Origin: a methanogenic archaeon
GTDB taxonomy: Archaea; Thermoplasmatota; Thermoplasmata; Methanomassiliicoccales; Methanomethylophilaceae
Direction: 5' to 3'
Length of the DNA stretch: 8,771 bases
Assembly: GCA_902787415.1 (NCBI GenBank)
Contig: CADAGG010000055.1
Location: 1-8,771, forward strand
The notes under the pieces were generated by a model. It worked only from the letters and a program-made list of their open reading frames with translations, was not told the origin of the DNA and searched no databases. Each line of letters starts with the position of its first letter. The stretch's first letter is position 1. The position numbers and the translations under genes are program-made. Positions 1 to 5,948 of the stretch are shown one piece after another.

Positions 1-980
1 CCCCTGTGGGGCATGGCGGAGAAGGTGAGTATGTCGCCCATGGTGCAGCGATTCCTGGACGACCCGGCGGAGGGGTCGCGGAGGCAGGAAGGTCCGAGGG
101 ATGTGCAGACGCTGCCGAACATCCTGAACCTGATCCCCTCGGGTTTGGAGAAGGGCGAGGGGCCCTTGGTGTATTCTTTGGATGCGAGCACACGGTCGGC
201 AGCCGAGACGAGATCGCCCTTGAGCGGCAGTTCCGTCGATTTGGGCACGGGCCTGCCCGAGTAGACGTCGCAGAGGATGTTGAAGAGGTCCTTCACGGAA
301 TCGTCAAAGGGTGCCCACACTATCTTCTCGACGGGGGTCTTCCTCCCCAGGTGGGCGTACTGCGCGAAGGGGAGCAGGGATTGTTTCGCGGGTCTCAGGA
401 AGGTCTGCCTCAGACTCCTGCCGGTCTTCTTCCTGAGCAGGGCGTCGTACTCTCTCAGGACGGTGCCCGAGAAGCGGGAGAACGCCGCCTTGTCCTTGAT
501 CCTGAGCATGACGTCTGGCACATATTCGGGGAGCGCCTCGGGAGGGATGTCGGAGACGGGCTGGCAGAAGGCCCTCGAGAGGAAGTCGCATTCCCTGACG
601 GAAGCCATCCACGGGGCGAACTCCGGGAGAGGGGTGCCGAACACCATGGCGCATTCCGCGGCGGTGCCGAGCAGAGAGGGATAGACGGGGGAGCCGTCCC
701 TGCCCGTATGCGAGCACATCGCGGCGATCCTTTCGGGGGAGGTGTTGAGGAGCTCGCTGACCAGCAGCCATGTGTATCCCTCGGCCGCCCGTCTGAATGC
801 GGGGGTGCCCAGGGTGCCCCTCCAATAGAGATAGTATTCCAGCTGGTCGGCGGTGAGGTCGGTGTAGACCGGATATCTGAGGGTGATGCCCACCGCCTTG
901 CACTCGGGAGCGGTCTTATCCGCATACCCGGGAATCTCGGAGGCCAGTTTCGACCTCTGCTCGGAGAACCTGTTGCTCAC
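1..980 (-). CDS. TerB-N-like protein, 3' end cut by window edge
   Basis: Partial gene of 326 visible codons; the C-terminus lies beyond position 1. It starts at GTG (978-980), which overlaps the TGA of the upstream TerB-N/TerB-C gene as GTGA and has GGAGGGGA four bases before it, so it is probably translationally coupled. Residues 43-77 read L-T-A-D-Q, Y-W-R, then G-Y-x-W-L-L-x-x-E-L-L, the pattern of TerB-N domains (Q..Y..W.....GY..L..E). A second conserved block at residues 204-245 (P-F-A-Q-Y ... L-C-D-V-Y-S-G-R-P) recurs in both modules of the neighbour, so the two genes are paralogous. No signal peptide or membrane helix is visible, so it is probably cytoplasmic. Residues 270-326 look low in conserved motifs. 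The other two minus-strand frames are Arg/Pro/Ser-rich shadows. Biochemical function is unknown; an effector domain could follow off the edge. Confidence 0.7.
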   Translation of the reverse strand, partial: MSNRFSEQRSKLASEIPGYADKTAPECKAVGITLRYPVYTDLTADQLEYYLYWRGTLGTPAFRRAAEGYTWLLVSELLNTSPERIAAMCSHTGRDGSPVYPSLLGTAAECAMVFGTPLPEFAPWMASVRECDFLSRAFCQPVSDIPPEALPEYVPDVMLRIKDKAAFSRFSGTVLREYDALLRKKTGRSLRQTFLRPAKQSLLPFAQYAHLGRKTPVEKIVWAPFDDSVKDLFNILCDVYSGRPVPKSTELPLKGDLVSAADRVLASKEYTKGPSPFSKPEGIRFRMFGSVCTSLGPSCLRDPSAGSSRNRCTMGDILTFSAMPHR

Positions 981-3010
981 AGTATCCCCTCCAGGTCTTC
1001 GCGGTAGTCCTCCACGATGCTCCCTCCTTCCAGGACGGTGTCCCCTATCGCATCGAGAGCCTTGCCGTTGACGGAGTCCTCGATCGATCCGTCCTTCTTC
1101 TTCAGTCTGTTTCCGAGTGCGGAGCGCAGATACTCCGCTTCTGCCTCGGTGAGCGATTCGGCGAACGAACCCCATCCGCCGGGCTCTTCGGAGGTTTCCT
1201 CGGCAGGGGCCTCCTCCTCGGGCTCCTCCCCGGTGGCCATAATGCGGGTCACCTCGTCGAGATCGCGTTCGGCCCTGGCGATCGCCTCCAGGTCGAGCTT
1301 CTCGTAGGATCTCACCGTACCCGAGGACATCCTGCGGGAGACGCAGGATTCCAGGATCCTTCCGCAGTCGATGCCCTCGAACAGGAACGTCCTGTTCTCC
1401 TCCTTCCTGCCCTTCGTCATGCGCATCCATTCCACGGACTCGCAGAGCAGGAACCTCAGGAGCCCCTCCAGGCGGCCGCCGCTCTCCACCTTCGGGAGAT
1501 CGGCCCATGCAGTGGTCCTGAGAGCGTGTCCGAGTCCCGTGGCAGAGAACACTGCGAACTTGAAGGGAGCGGTCTTTACGCCTCCGAGGGTCTCCAGGGG
1601 AGTGCCCGCTTCCGAGAGCATCTGGGATATCTGCCTCAGGGCATCGCAGGCCACCTTGCAGCAGGCATCGTCGAAGGCCCTCGCAGCGAAACAGGAGGGA
1701 AGTACCTCGGCGTCGTGCCCTTTTATGAACTCGATCAGGACCGCCGACACGCTCTCGGGGTGGGCGGAGGTGGCGAACCTCGGGGGGAGCCCGAAGAGGA
1801 CCGCATATTCGAAGCAGAGGCGGTGGAGCAGGCCGTGCTCGGTGAAATCGTACGCTTTGCACATGCCGCAGAGCCGGCGGTAGACCTCCGCGCGGTTGCG
1901 GAAGCAGGAGATCTGCTCGTTGGCGAACAGCCAAACGTATCCCGTATCCGTCTCGGGGTACCTGTCCTCGCGGATCTCGTTCTTCCAGTAGCGGAAGTAG
2001 GCTGTCTGGGCCCTGTCCATCTCGGAGTAATGTGCGCGGGAGGTGCCGGAAGGCACGTAAGCACAGGCCTTGTTGCTGTATTCCTCCCAGCGGGCCCTCA
2101 TCTGTTTAGTGAAATCGGAGGGCAGGGGCTGGTAGCCGAAGAGCATGTGCATCCTGCCGTACGGACCCTCCTCTACCCGGTAAACGGGGGAGCTGCGGAA
2201 CTCGGGGTCGTCCACCGAAGCCGCAGGCGTCAGGTAGTCGGGAAGGATGCCGGCCTTGGGCTTCTTCCCGGAAACGAGGTCGCACACCGCACGCACCGCA
2301 TCTCCGAAGCGGCCCGCGATACGGGCGTCAGGAATACTCATGACCGTGTTCCCGCCGTTCATGAACGGTCTTCCGGGGAACAGGCGGTGCTCGAAGGAGC
2401 GGGTGCCGTTCCCGTAGGTCTCCACCACTCCTTTGCCGTCCTCGGTCCTCAGCAGGCGGTCGAGCTCGCGCATCGTGGCATTGAATGCTCCGGTGAGCTT
2501 CTCGCTGAATCCCGGGCGGAAGAGTTTGATGAAATCCGCGGAGACGAAGGATGGCGGGGAGGAGAACGCCTCGGCGGAGGCTATGTCGTTCAGTACCGGG
2601 CTGCCGTAATCGATGATCGGGAGGGTCATCCCCTCCGACACGCAGAGGTCGAATACGGCCGAGGCGATATCTCCGCGGAGCGCAGGGTCGTCATCGAAGT
2701 AACCGTACAGTGCCAGCAGTCTCTGTTTCCTGCGGATCGGGGGCATGTCGGAGCACAGCGTCTCCGAGATCAGGAGGTTGACGTACCCCAGGTCCGCCTT
2801 CACGTGCATGCCCTCGTCCAGGTCTTCCTTCCAGGTAAGGTACGACCAGATCTGTTCCTCGTTCAGTACGGTATAATCGGGATTCCTGTAGCGGGAGGGG
2901 ACGTAGGGGACCACAGGATGTCTGCCTGCGGAAACCCTCAGGGACTGTTCGGGGAAATTCACGGACGGAATGAATCCAGAATCGAGTCTCGCCGTGTGTT
3001 TTTTCGCCAA
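977..3010 (-). CDS. TerB-N / TerB-C domain protein with tandem TerB-N modules
   Basis: A 677-residue protein if started at TTG (3008-3010); an upstream ATG at 3026-3028 would add six residues. TTG is preferred because GGAGGGGA lies four bases before it, exactly as for the next gene, whereas the ATG has no Shine-Dalgarno. Numbering from TTG: TerB-N-like module 1 spans about 44-250 (L-N-E-E-Q 49-53, W60, G-Y 75-76, E83, then V-C-D-L-V-S-G near 242-248). Module 2 spans about 304-530 (Q335, Y-W 341-342, G-Y 357-358, E365, P-F-K-F near 481). A helical segment from 572 leads to an acidic Glu/Pro linker (594-610), then a TerB-C-like end with W612, I-G-D (655-657), E-D-Y (667-669) and a hydrophobic terminus. 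A typical central TerB domain is not evident. No membrane segments are seen. TerB-N/TerB-C proteins are linked by comparative genomics to tellurite-type stress or defence systems; the role here is inferred. The first gene of the visible minus-strand operon. Confidence 0.75.
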   Translation of the reverse strand: MAKKHTARLDSGFIPSVNFPEQSLRVSAGRHPVVPYVPSRYRNPDYTVLNEEQIWSYLTWKEDLDEGMHVKADLGYVNLLISETLCSDMPPIRRKQRLLALYGYFDDDPALRGDIASAVFDLCVSEGMTLPIIDYGSPVLNDIASAEAFSSPPSFVSADFIKLFRPGFSEKLTGAFNATMRELDRLLRTEDGKGVVETYGNGTRSFEHRLFPGRPFMNGGNTVMSIPDARIAGRFGDAVRAVCDLVSGKKPKAGILPDYLTPAASVDDPEFRSSPVYRVEEGPYGRMHMLFGYQPLPSDFTKQMRARWEEYSNKACAYVPSGTSRAHYSEMDRAQTAYFRYWKNEIREDRYPETDTGYVWLFANEQISCFRNRAEVYRRLCGMCKAYDFTEHGLLHRLCFEYAVLFGLPPRFATSAHPESVSAVLIEFIKGHDAEVLPSCFAARAFDDACCKVACDALRQISQMLSEAGTPLETLGGVKTAPFKFAVFSATGLGHALRTTAWADLPKVESGGRLEGLLRFLLCESVEWMRMTKGRKEENRTFLFEGIDCGRILESCVSRRMSSGTVRSYEKLDLEAIARAERDLDEVTRIMATGEEPEEEAPAEETSEEPGGWGSFAESLTEAEAEYLRSALGNRLKKKDGSIEDSVNGKALDAIGDTVLEGGSIVEDYREDLEGIL

Positions 3011-3048
3011 TATGTCCCCTCCGAACATTGCGGGAAGGGATTACCACC

Positions 3049-3054
3049 TTATAT
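3049..3054 (-). promoter_or_regulatory. TATA-like box of the TerB-N/TerB-C operon
   Basis: On the minus strand this reads ATATAA within GATATAAGG. A start of transcription about 25 bases downstream would fall near 3025-3030, giving a short leader holding GGAGGGGA and then the TTG start at 3010. It could alternatively make a leaderless message beginning at the ATG at 3028; the conserved Shine-Dalgarno argues against this. Confidence 0.45.
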
Positions 3055-3100
3055 CATCTTCTTCGGTGAAAGAAAAAGCAGGCACAATTTTGAAAATGCG

Positions 3101-3106
3101 TATATA
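3101..3106 (+). promoter_or_regulatory. TATA-like box for the 48-residue protein gene
   Basis: TATATA follows an A-rich stretch (TGAAAATGCG) that could serve as a BRE. It sits about 34-39 bases before the ATG at 3140, leaving a very short leader with GAGG at about 3128-3131. The box lies back to back with the minus-strand TerB promoter, so the two units share a 129-bp divergent control region. Confidence 0.45.
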
Positions 3107-3139
3107 CGGAAATCAACAGTCACCTTCGAGGAAATTAAC

Positions 3140-3286
3140 ATGCCTATGAGCAAGAAGCAGCTGACCAAGAAGGCTCAGCAGGACAAGGCGGAAGCCGCAG
3201 AGCTTCAGAAGAAAGCTGACGCAGGCGATTCCGAAGCCAAGAGGAAACTCGAGAAACTCGAGAAGAAGATGAAGAAGAAAAAGTGA
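3140..3286 (+). CDS. 48-residue lysine-rich small protein, Sel1-half-repeat-like
   Basis: A short gene coding for 48 residues, one third lysine (16 of 48). GAGG lies eight bases before the ATG, and a TATATA box lies further upstream; a second in-frame ATG at 3146 would remove two residues. The protein is predicted to be almost wholly helical. The middle (K-K-A-D-A-G-D-S-E-A-K-R-K-L, residues 24-37) has the A..G...A...L spacing of a Sel1/TPR-like half repeat, followed by a poly-lysine tail (45-48). The charge would suit binding to nucleic acid or ribosomes, but this is inference. The reading frame stays open far upstream, antisense to the TerB gene; that extension is a shadow, because promoter, ribosome binding site and composition all place the start here. 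The antisense 70-residue frame (3113-3325) is its leucine-rich mirror and is not a gene. Confidence 0.7.
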   Translation: MPMSKKQLTKKAQQDKAEAAELQKKADAGDSEAKRKLEKLEKKMKKKK

Positions 3287-3324
3287 TTCCTTCATACTCT
3301 TCAAACATCTTATCCAACTCTTCA

Positions 3325-3385
3325 TACCGTGCTTGAAAAAACCTTTGCTGGGTTAATGCACATGGGATTCGTCCAAAGCACGGTA
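3325..3385. repeat. 10-bp perfect inverted repeat flanking a 41-base spacer
   Basis: TACCGTGCTT at 3325-3334 is matched by its reverse complement AAGCACGGTA at 3376-3385. The spacer contains a smaller possible hairpin, AACC (3340-3343) with GGTT (3351-3354). A TATA-like TTTTATAAAC follows at 3387-3396. The 164-base gap between the 48-residue gene and the next gene otherwise holds a pyrimidine-rich 3' region (3287-3324) with TTCATAC repeated at 3291 and 3321. The repeat could be an operator, a structured 3' end or a small RNA; nothing in the sequence decides between these. Confidence 0.4.
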
Positions 3386-3420
3386 GTTTTATAAACCCTT
3401 CACGGCTGTTTTAACGAATC

Positions 3421-3430
3421 ATATATATAC
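3421..3430 (+). promoter_or_regulatory. TATA box, leaderless promoter of first membrane protein
   Basis: ATATATATAC is centred about 26 bases before the ATG at 3451, and the stretch between them has no Shine-Dalgarno. The predicted transcription start therefore coincides with the start codon. A second TATA-like element at 3387-3396 (TTTTATAAAC) could drive a longer transcript. Confidence 0.6.
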
Positions 3431-3450
3431 TGTTTAGAAGATAACTACTC

Positions 3451-4047
3451 ATGTCGTTCTTTGACGATACTAAAAACGCAGGTCTCCTGCTCTGGATCGC
3501 CGGTATCATCATGATTGTTGCCGGTATCCTCGCAATCATTGCACCTTTCATCCTCGATGAGTGCAAAGATTGGGAAATGCTCAAGAAAGTCGGATTCGCA
3601 GTCATCGGAGTCGGTTCCCTTGTCGCTGCTATCGTTTACTTCAAGCTCGGAAAGGACATCAAAGATGGATCCTATTCCAAGTTCCAGGTAATCAGCGCCT
3701 TCATCGCAGCTGTTGCATACGCCAGCCTTATCTCTGGAATCATCGGAGGTATCGGTTACTTCATCGCACAGATGTGGGCAGAGGGAGCAATCAGCATCGT
3801 TGTCGGTGTCATCATCTGGGTCATCCTTACCTGGGCTAACAAGAAGATCAACGACGGCAAGGACACCCTTGGCGACAAGATCATCTGGATCGTCCTCGTG
3901 GTCATCTTCCTCCTCGGATTCATTGGTGGAATCCTCGGCGTCTTCGGCGTCAACATCATCACCGCCATCGCATCCCTGGTTGAGGGTATCCTCTACCTCG
4001 TCCTCCTGGTCTACGTCATCAACGTCCGCGACCAGTTCGGAATCTGA
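3451..4047 (+). CDS. Six-helix membrane protein, family not recognised (paralogue 1)
   Basis: 198 residues, very rich in Ile, Val and Gly, with about six predicted membrane helices: near 11-33, 46-64, 80-106, 112-128, 143-166 and 168-190. The N-terminal motif M-S-F-F-D-D ... A-G-L and the C-terminal R-D-Q-F-G-I both match the next gene. The motif K-x-I-x-D-G occurs twice, at 68-73 and 131-136, each after a helix pair and before another helix, suggesting an internal duplication of a three-helix unit. No signal peptide, catalytic motif or known transporter signature is visible. The gene has its own leaderless-type promoter and a stable hairpin after the stop, so it is probably monocistronic. 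Codon choice is strongly biased to ATC, GTC and CTC, suggesting high expression. I do not recognise the family; a structural, channel-like or stress-related membrane role is possible but unproven. Confidence 0.8.
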   Translation: MSFFDDTKNAGLLLWIAGIIMIVAGILAIIAPFILDECKDWEMLKKVGFAVIGVGSLVAAIVYFKLGKDIKDGSYSKFQVISAFIAAVAYASLISGIIGGIGYFIAQMWAEGAISIVVGVIIWVILTWANKKINDGKDTLGDKIIWIVLVVIFLLGFIGGILGVFGVNIITAIASLVEGILYLVLLVYVINVRDQFGI

Positions 4048-4060
4048 GCTAAAACTTCCT

Positions 4061-4080
4061 TTCTCCCCTTCGGGGGAGAA
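4061..4080 (+). terminator. C(UUCG)G hairpin after membrane protein 1
   Basis: An 8-bp perfect stem, TTCTCCCC with GGGGAGAA, closed by a TTCG tetraloop, starts 13 bases after the stop codon. T-rich sequence follows (ending ATTTTTCG near 4098-4105). The core 16 bases are identical to the hairpin at 4841-4856. It may terminate transcription or protect the 3' end. Confidence 0.7.
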
Positions 4081-4160
4081 TCACTTTTCTTTCTCGCATT
4101 TTTCGTTGGACACCTTCTGTGTATCAACGCATATTGGATTTTTGATAAATCCTTAAAAAT

Positions 4161-4170
4161 GTATTAATAG
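4161..4170 (+). promoter_or_regulatory. TATA-like box, leaderless promoter of second membrane protein
   Basis: GTATTAATAG is centred about 27 bases before the ATG at 4193, mirroring the spacing of the paralogue upstream. A second AT-rich candidate, CTTAAAAATG, begins at 4152. A 6-bp hairpin (GGATTT with AAATCC, 4136-4152) lies immediately upstream and could be an operator. Confidence 0.5.
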
Positions 4171-4192
4171 CAGGTTTTTACATCATGTGGGC

Positions 4193-4810
4193 ATGGCATT
4201 CTTCGATAATCAGGACCATGCCGGTCTCGCACTGCTCATCCTTGCCATTGTCTCCATCGTGATGGCCATCGTCACCATGATCTGGGAGGTCGTCGATGGA
4301 AGCGACATTCAGGTCGCCAACATCATCGTAGCAGTGGGAACCCTCATCGGAGGATTCCTCTACCTTGCCTTCGCACAGAGGGTCAGGGGTCAGACCGGAT
4401 CTAACATAATCAGTGACAAACTCGGCGTAAGCGGCGGAGCACTCAACGACAAATTCGACATCATCTGCGAGTTCGTCAAGGTCTTCGCAATGGTGCGCAT
4501 CGTTGGCGGAGTCTTCGAGATCATCGGCGGCTTCTTCAACAACGCTCTCCTCGCAAACGGAGTAATCGACATCATCATCGGTGTTATCGCACTCTTCCTC
4601 TACAAGAAGATCACCGACGGAAAGGAATCTGTTGTGGACAAGATCGTTTGGATCATCCTCCTCATCCTGTTCCTCCTCACCATCATCGGTGGTGTCATCG
4701 CCCTCTTCGGTATCATCACCATCCCCATCGGAATCTGCATGATGATCATCGGAGTCTTCATGTTCATGGGCCTCCTTGACAGCGATGTCAAGGCCAAGTT
4801 CGGAATGTGA
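4193..4810 (+). CDS. Six-helix membrane protein, family not recognised (paralogue 2)
   Basis: 205 residues from the ATG at 4193. A GTG at 4187 would add two residues, but the ATG gives M-A-F-F-D-N, matching M-S-F-F-D-D of the upstream paralogue, and fits a leaderless start. About six membrane helices are predicted: near 11-33, 42-60, 95-117, 122-137, 150-173 and 176-194. The second half aligns best with the paralogue: K-K-I-T-D-G-K (138-144), D-K-I-V-W-I (149-154), F-L-L-x-x-I-G-G, then F-G-I, and an end of K-A-K-F-G-M. The first half has diverged and has a longer polar loop (61-88). A C-terminal-half antisense frame and the acidic 216-residue antisense frame are shadows. The same hairpin follows both genes, so the whole unit (promoter, gene, hairpin) seems to have been duplicated. 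Function unknown. Confidence 0.8.
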   Translation: MAFFDNQDHAGLALLILAIVSIVMAIVTMIWEVVDGSDIQVANIIVAVGTLIGGFLYLAFAQRVRGQTGSNIISDKLGVSGGALNDKFDIICEFVKVFAMVRIVGGVFEIIGGFFNNALLANGVIDIIIGVIALFLYKKITDGKESVVDKIVWIILLILFLLTIIGGVIALFGIITIPIGICMMIIGVFMFMGLLDSDVKAKFGM

Positions 4811-4839
4811 ATCCCTAAGGACAGTCACTGAAACCTCTT

Positions 4840-4857
4840 ACTCCCCTTCGGGGGAGT
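4840..4857 (+). terminator. C(UUCG)G hairpin after membrane protein 2
   Basis: A 7-bp stem, ACTCCCC with GGGGAGT, with a TTCG loop, 29 bases after the stop codon and followed by CCTTCTTAACTGTCTTTTTCG. ACAGT at 4821-4825 and ACTGT at 4866-4870 could add an outer stem. The core is identical to the hairpin at 4063-4078. Confidence 0.7.
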
Positions 4858-4884
4858 CCTTCTTAACTGTCTTTTTCGTATCAA

Positions 4885-4893
4885 GTTTTTTAA
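4885..4893 (+). promoter_or_regulatory. TATA-like box, leaderless promoter of the AIM24 gene
   Basis: GTTTTTTAA is centred about 27 bases before the ATG at 4917. No Shine-Dalgarno lies between them. The spacing equals that of the two preceding membrane protein genes. Confidence 0.5.
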
Positions 4894-4916
4894 GGTAATA
4901 TCCCGATTTAGAGCGC

Positions 4917-5594
4917 ATGAAATACACTATTACCGGTAGCAACCTTCAGTTCGTGAACGCCGAGATCGAGCCCGGGGAGACTCTCCAGTCCCAGGCCGGT
5001 GCAATGGTTACCATGTCCGGCAATGTGACCATGGCCTCCAAGATGGAGGGCGGTTTCCTTTCCGGTCTGAAGAGGTCCCTCTCCGGATCCTCCTTCATGC
5101 TCGTGAACTACACCGCAGCCAACGGTCCCGGAACCGTCAGCCTCGCCGGCAACGCACCCGGAAAGATCCTCGACATCGATGTGGGCAAGGGAGCATGGCT
5201 CTGCCAGAAGACCGCCTACCTCTGCAGCGAGAAGTCCGTCAACCTTGACATGGCCTTCCAGAAGAAGCTCGGATCCATCTTCTTCGGAGGAGAGGGATTA
5301 ATCCTTCAGAAGCTGTCCGGAAGCGGAATGGCATTCATCCACGCCTGCGGAGACTTCAACGTCGTCGACCTCGGTCCCGGACAGGTGCTCAAGGTCTCCA
5401 CCTCCAACGCCGTCGCATGGCAGGAGGGCGTGCAGTACGACATCGCATCGACCGGAATCAAGAACGCACTCTTCAGCGGAGAGGGACTCTTCGTGACCAC
5501 CCTGACCGGACCCGGAAAGGTAGTGATCCAATCCATGACCCTGGCAGACCTTGCCCTGGCGCTCGTCCCTTTCTTGCCTGAGAAACAGAACTGA
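4917..5594 (+). CDS. AIM24 family protein (TIGR00266-like)
   Basis: 225 residues, the usual length of the AIM24/TIGR00266 family, a beta-rich fold found in bacteria, archaea and (as the mitochondrial protein Aim24) fungi. Recognised by the N-terminal hairpin with E-P-G-E-T-L-Q-S-Q-A-G-A-M (residues 18-30), the glycine- and serine-rich G-G-F-L-S-G-L-K-R-S-L-S-G-S-S-F (45-60), and two repeated blocks, F-F-G-G-E-G-L (122-128) and F-S-G-E-G-L-F-V-T-T-L-T-G-P-G-K-V (186-202). The two blocks reflect the internal repeat of the beta structure. There is no signal peptide; a hydrophobic C-terminus (208-221) could touch membrane. The molecular role is not settled for prokaryotic members; membrane-associated scaffolding or stress roles are suggested. 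The gene has a leaderless-type promoter and its TGA overlaps the ATG of the following membrane protein, implying a functional pair. Confidence 0.85.
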   Translation: MKYTITGSNLQFVNAEIEPGETLQSQAGAMVTMSGNVTMASKMEGGFLSGLKRSLSGSSFMLVNYTAANGPGTVSLAGNAPGKILDIDVGKGAWLCQKTAYLCSEKSVNLDMAFQKKLGSIFFGGEGLILQKLSGSGMAFIHACGDFNVVDLGPGQVLKVSTSNAVAWQEGVQYDIASTGIKNALFSGEGLFVTTLTGPGKVVIQSMTLADLALALVPFLPEKQN

Positions 5595-5869
5595 TGAACA
5601 TGACCAAAGAGGACGGATACGCAATCGGAGCGCTGTTGCTGCTCATCGCACTCGTGGCATCTCTGATATACGCATGGTATACGGGAATCCTAGAGGCCCT
5701 CCTGGCGGCAGCGGTCATCGTGATCCTCATCATCTTCTTCGCGGCAGCCATCATATTCCTGATCTCGGGAACGTTCTTCTTCTTGACCAAGAAGGACAAG
5801 ACCCATGAGTACAGCAGTATGACCCTCGATGACGTCACCGAGGTCGACCGCGAGATGGAGAAGAAGTGA
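5594..5869 (+). CDS. Small membrane protein coupled to AIM24
   Basis: 91 residues. The ATG at 5594 shares its A with the TGA of the AIM24 gene (TGATG), typical of translational coupling; an in-frame ATG at 5600 is an alternative. No strong ribosome binding site is seen. There is one membrane helix at about 9-31 and a long hydrophobic stretch at 35-65, which may be one long helix or two. A basic K-K-D-K turn (66-69) and a charged cytoplasmic-type tail (D-D-V-T-E-V-D-R-E-M-E-K-K) follow. The positive-inside rule places the tail in the cytoplasm. The family is not recognised. It may anchor or partner the AIM24 protein at the membrane; this is inferred only from the coupling. Confidence 0.75.
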   Translation: MNMTKEDGYAIGALLLLIALVASLIYAWYTGILEALLAAAVIVILIIFFAAAIIFLISGTFFFLTKKDKTHEYSSMTLDDVTEVDREMEKK

Positions 5870-5888
5870 AAGTCACAAAAACCCCTTT

Positions 5889-5916
5889 CCCCGGAACCAT
5901 CCGGGGATCCCTTTTT
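5889..5916 (+). terminator. Hairpin and T-run after the AIM24 operon
   Basis: A 6-bp stem, CCCCGG with CCGGGG, around an AACCAT loop, followed by ATCCCTTTTT. It starts 19 bases after the stop codon of the small membrane protein gene. The rest of the 137-base gap to the next gene holds a possible promoter and an imperfect palindrome. Confidence 0.65.
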
Positions 5917-5948
5917 ACTTGCTGTTGCAGTCCCAGACAATCGCAGGG

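Noticed and set aside
304..925. Two minus-strand frames of 199 and 156 codons
   Set aside because: Arg/Pro- and Ser/Pro-rich frame-shifted readings of the same region; the third frame encodes the TerB-N-like protein.
6..1007. 333-codon plus-strand open frame at the left edge
   Set aside because: Glycine- and Arg-rich antisense shadow of the truncated TerB-N-like gene, which has the coherent composition and coupling.
1526..3286. 586-codon plus-strand open frame running into the 48-residue gene
   Set aside because: Antisense to the TerB-N/TerB-C gene, Gly/Arg/Glu-rich with no domain pattern; only its last 49 codons, after a promoter and ribosome binding site, look real.
3113..3325. 70-residue leucine-rich minus-strand frame resembling a membrane peptide
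   Set aside because: It is the reverse reading of the lysine-rich gene (AAG/AAA give CTT/TTT), so the hydrophobicity is an artefact.
4178..4828. Acidic 216-residue minus-strand frame
   Set aside because: Asp/Glu-rich mirror of an Ile/Val-rich membrane protein gene, a known artefact of ATC/GTC codons read antisense.
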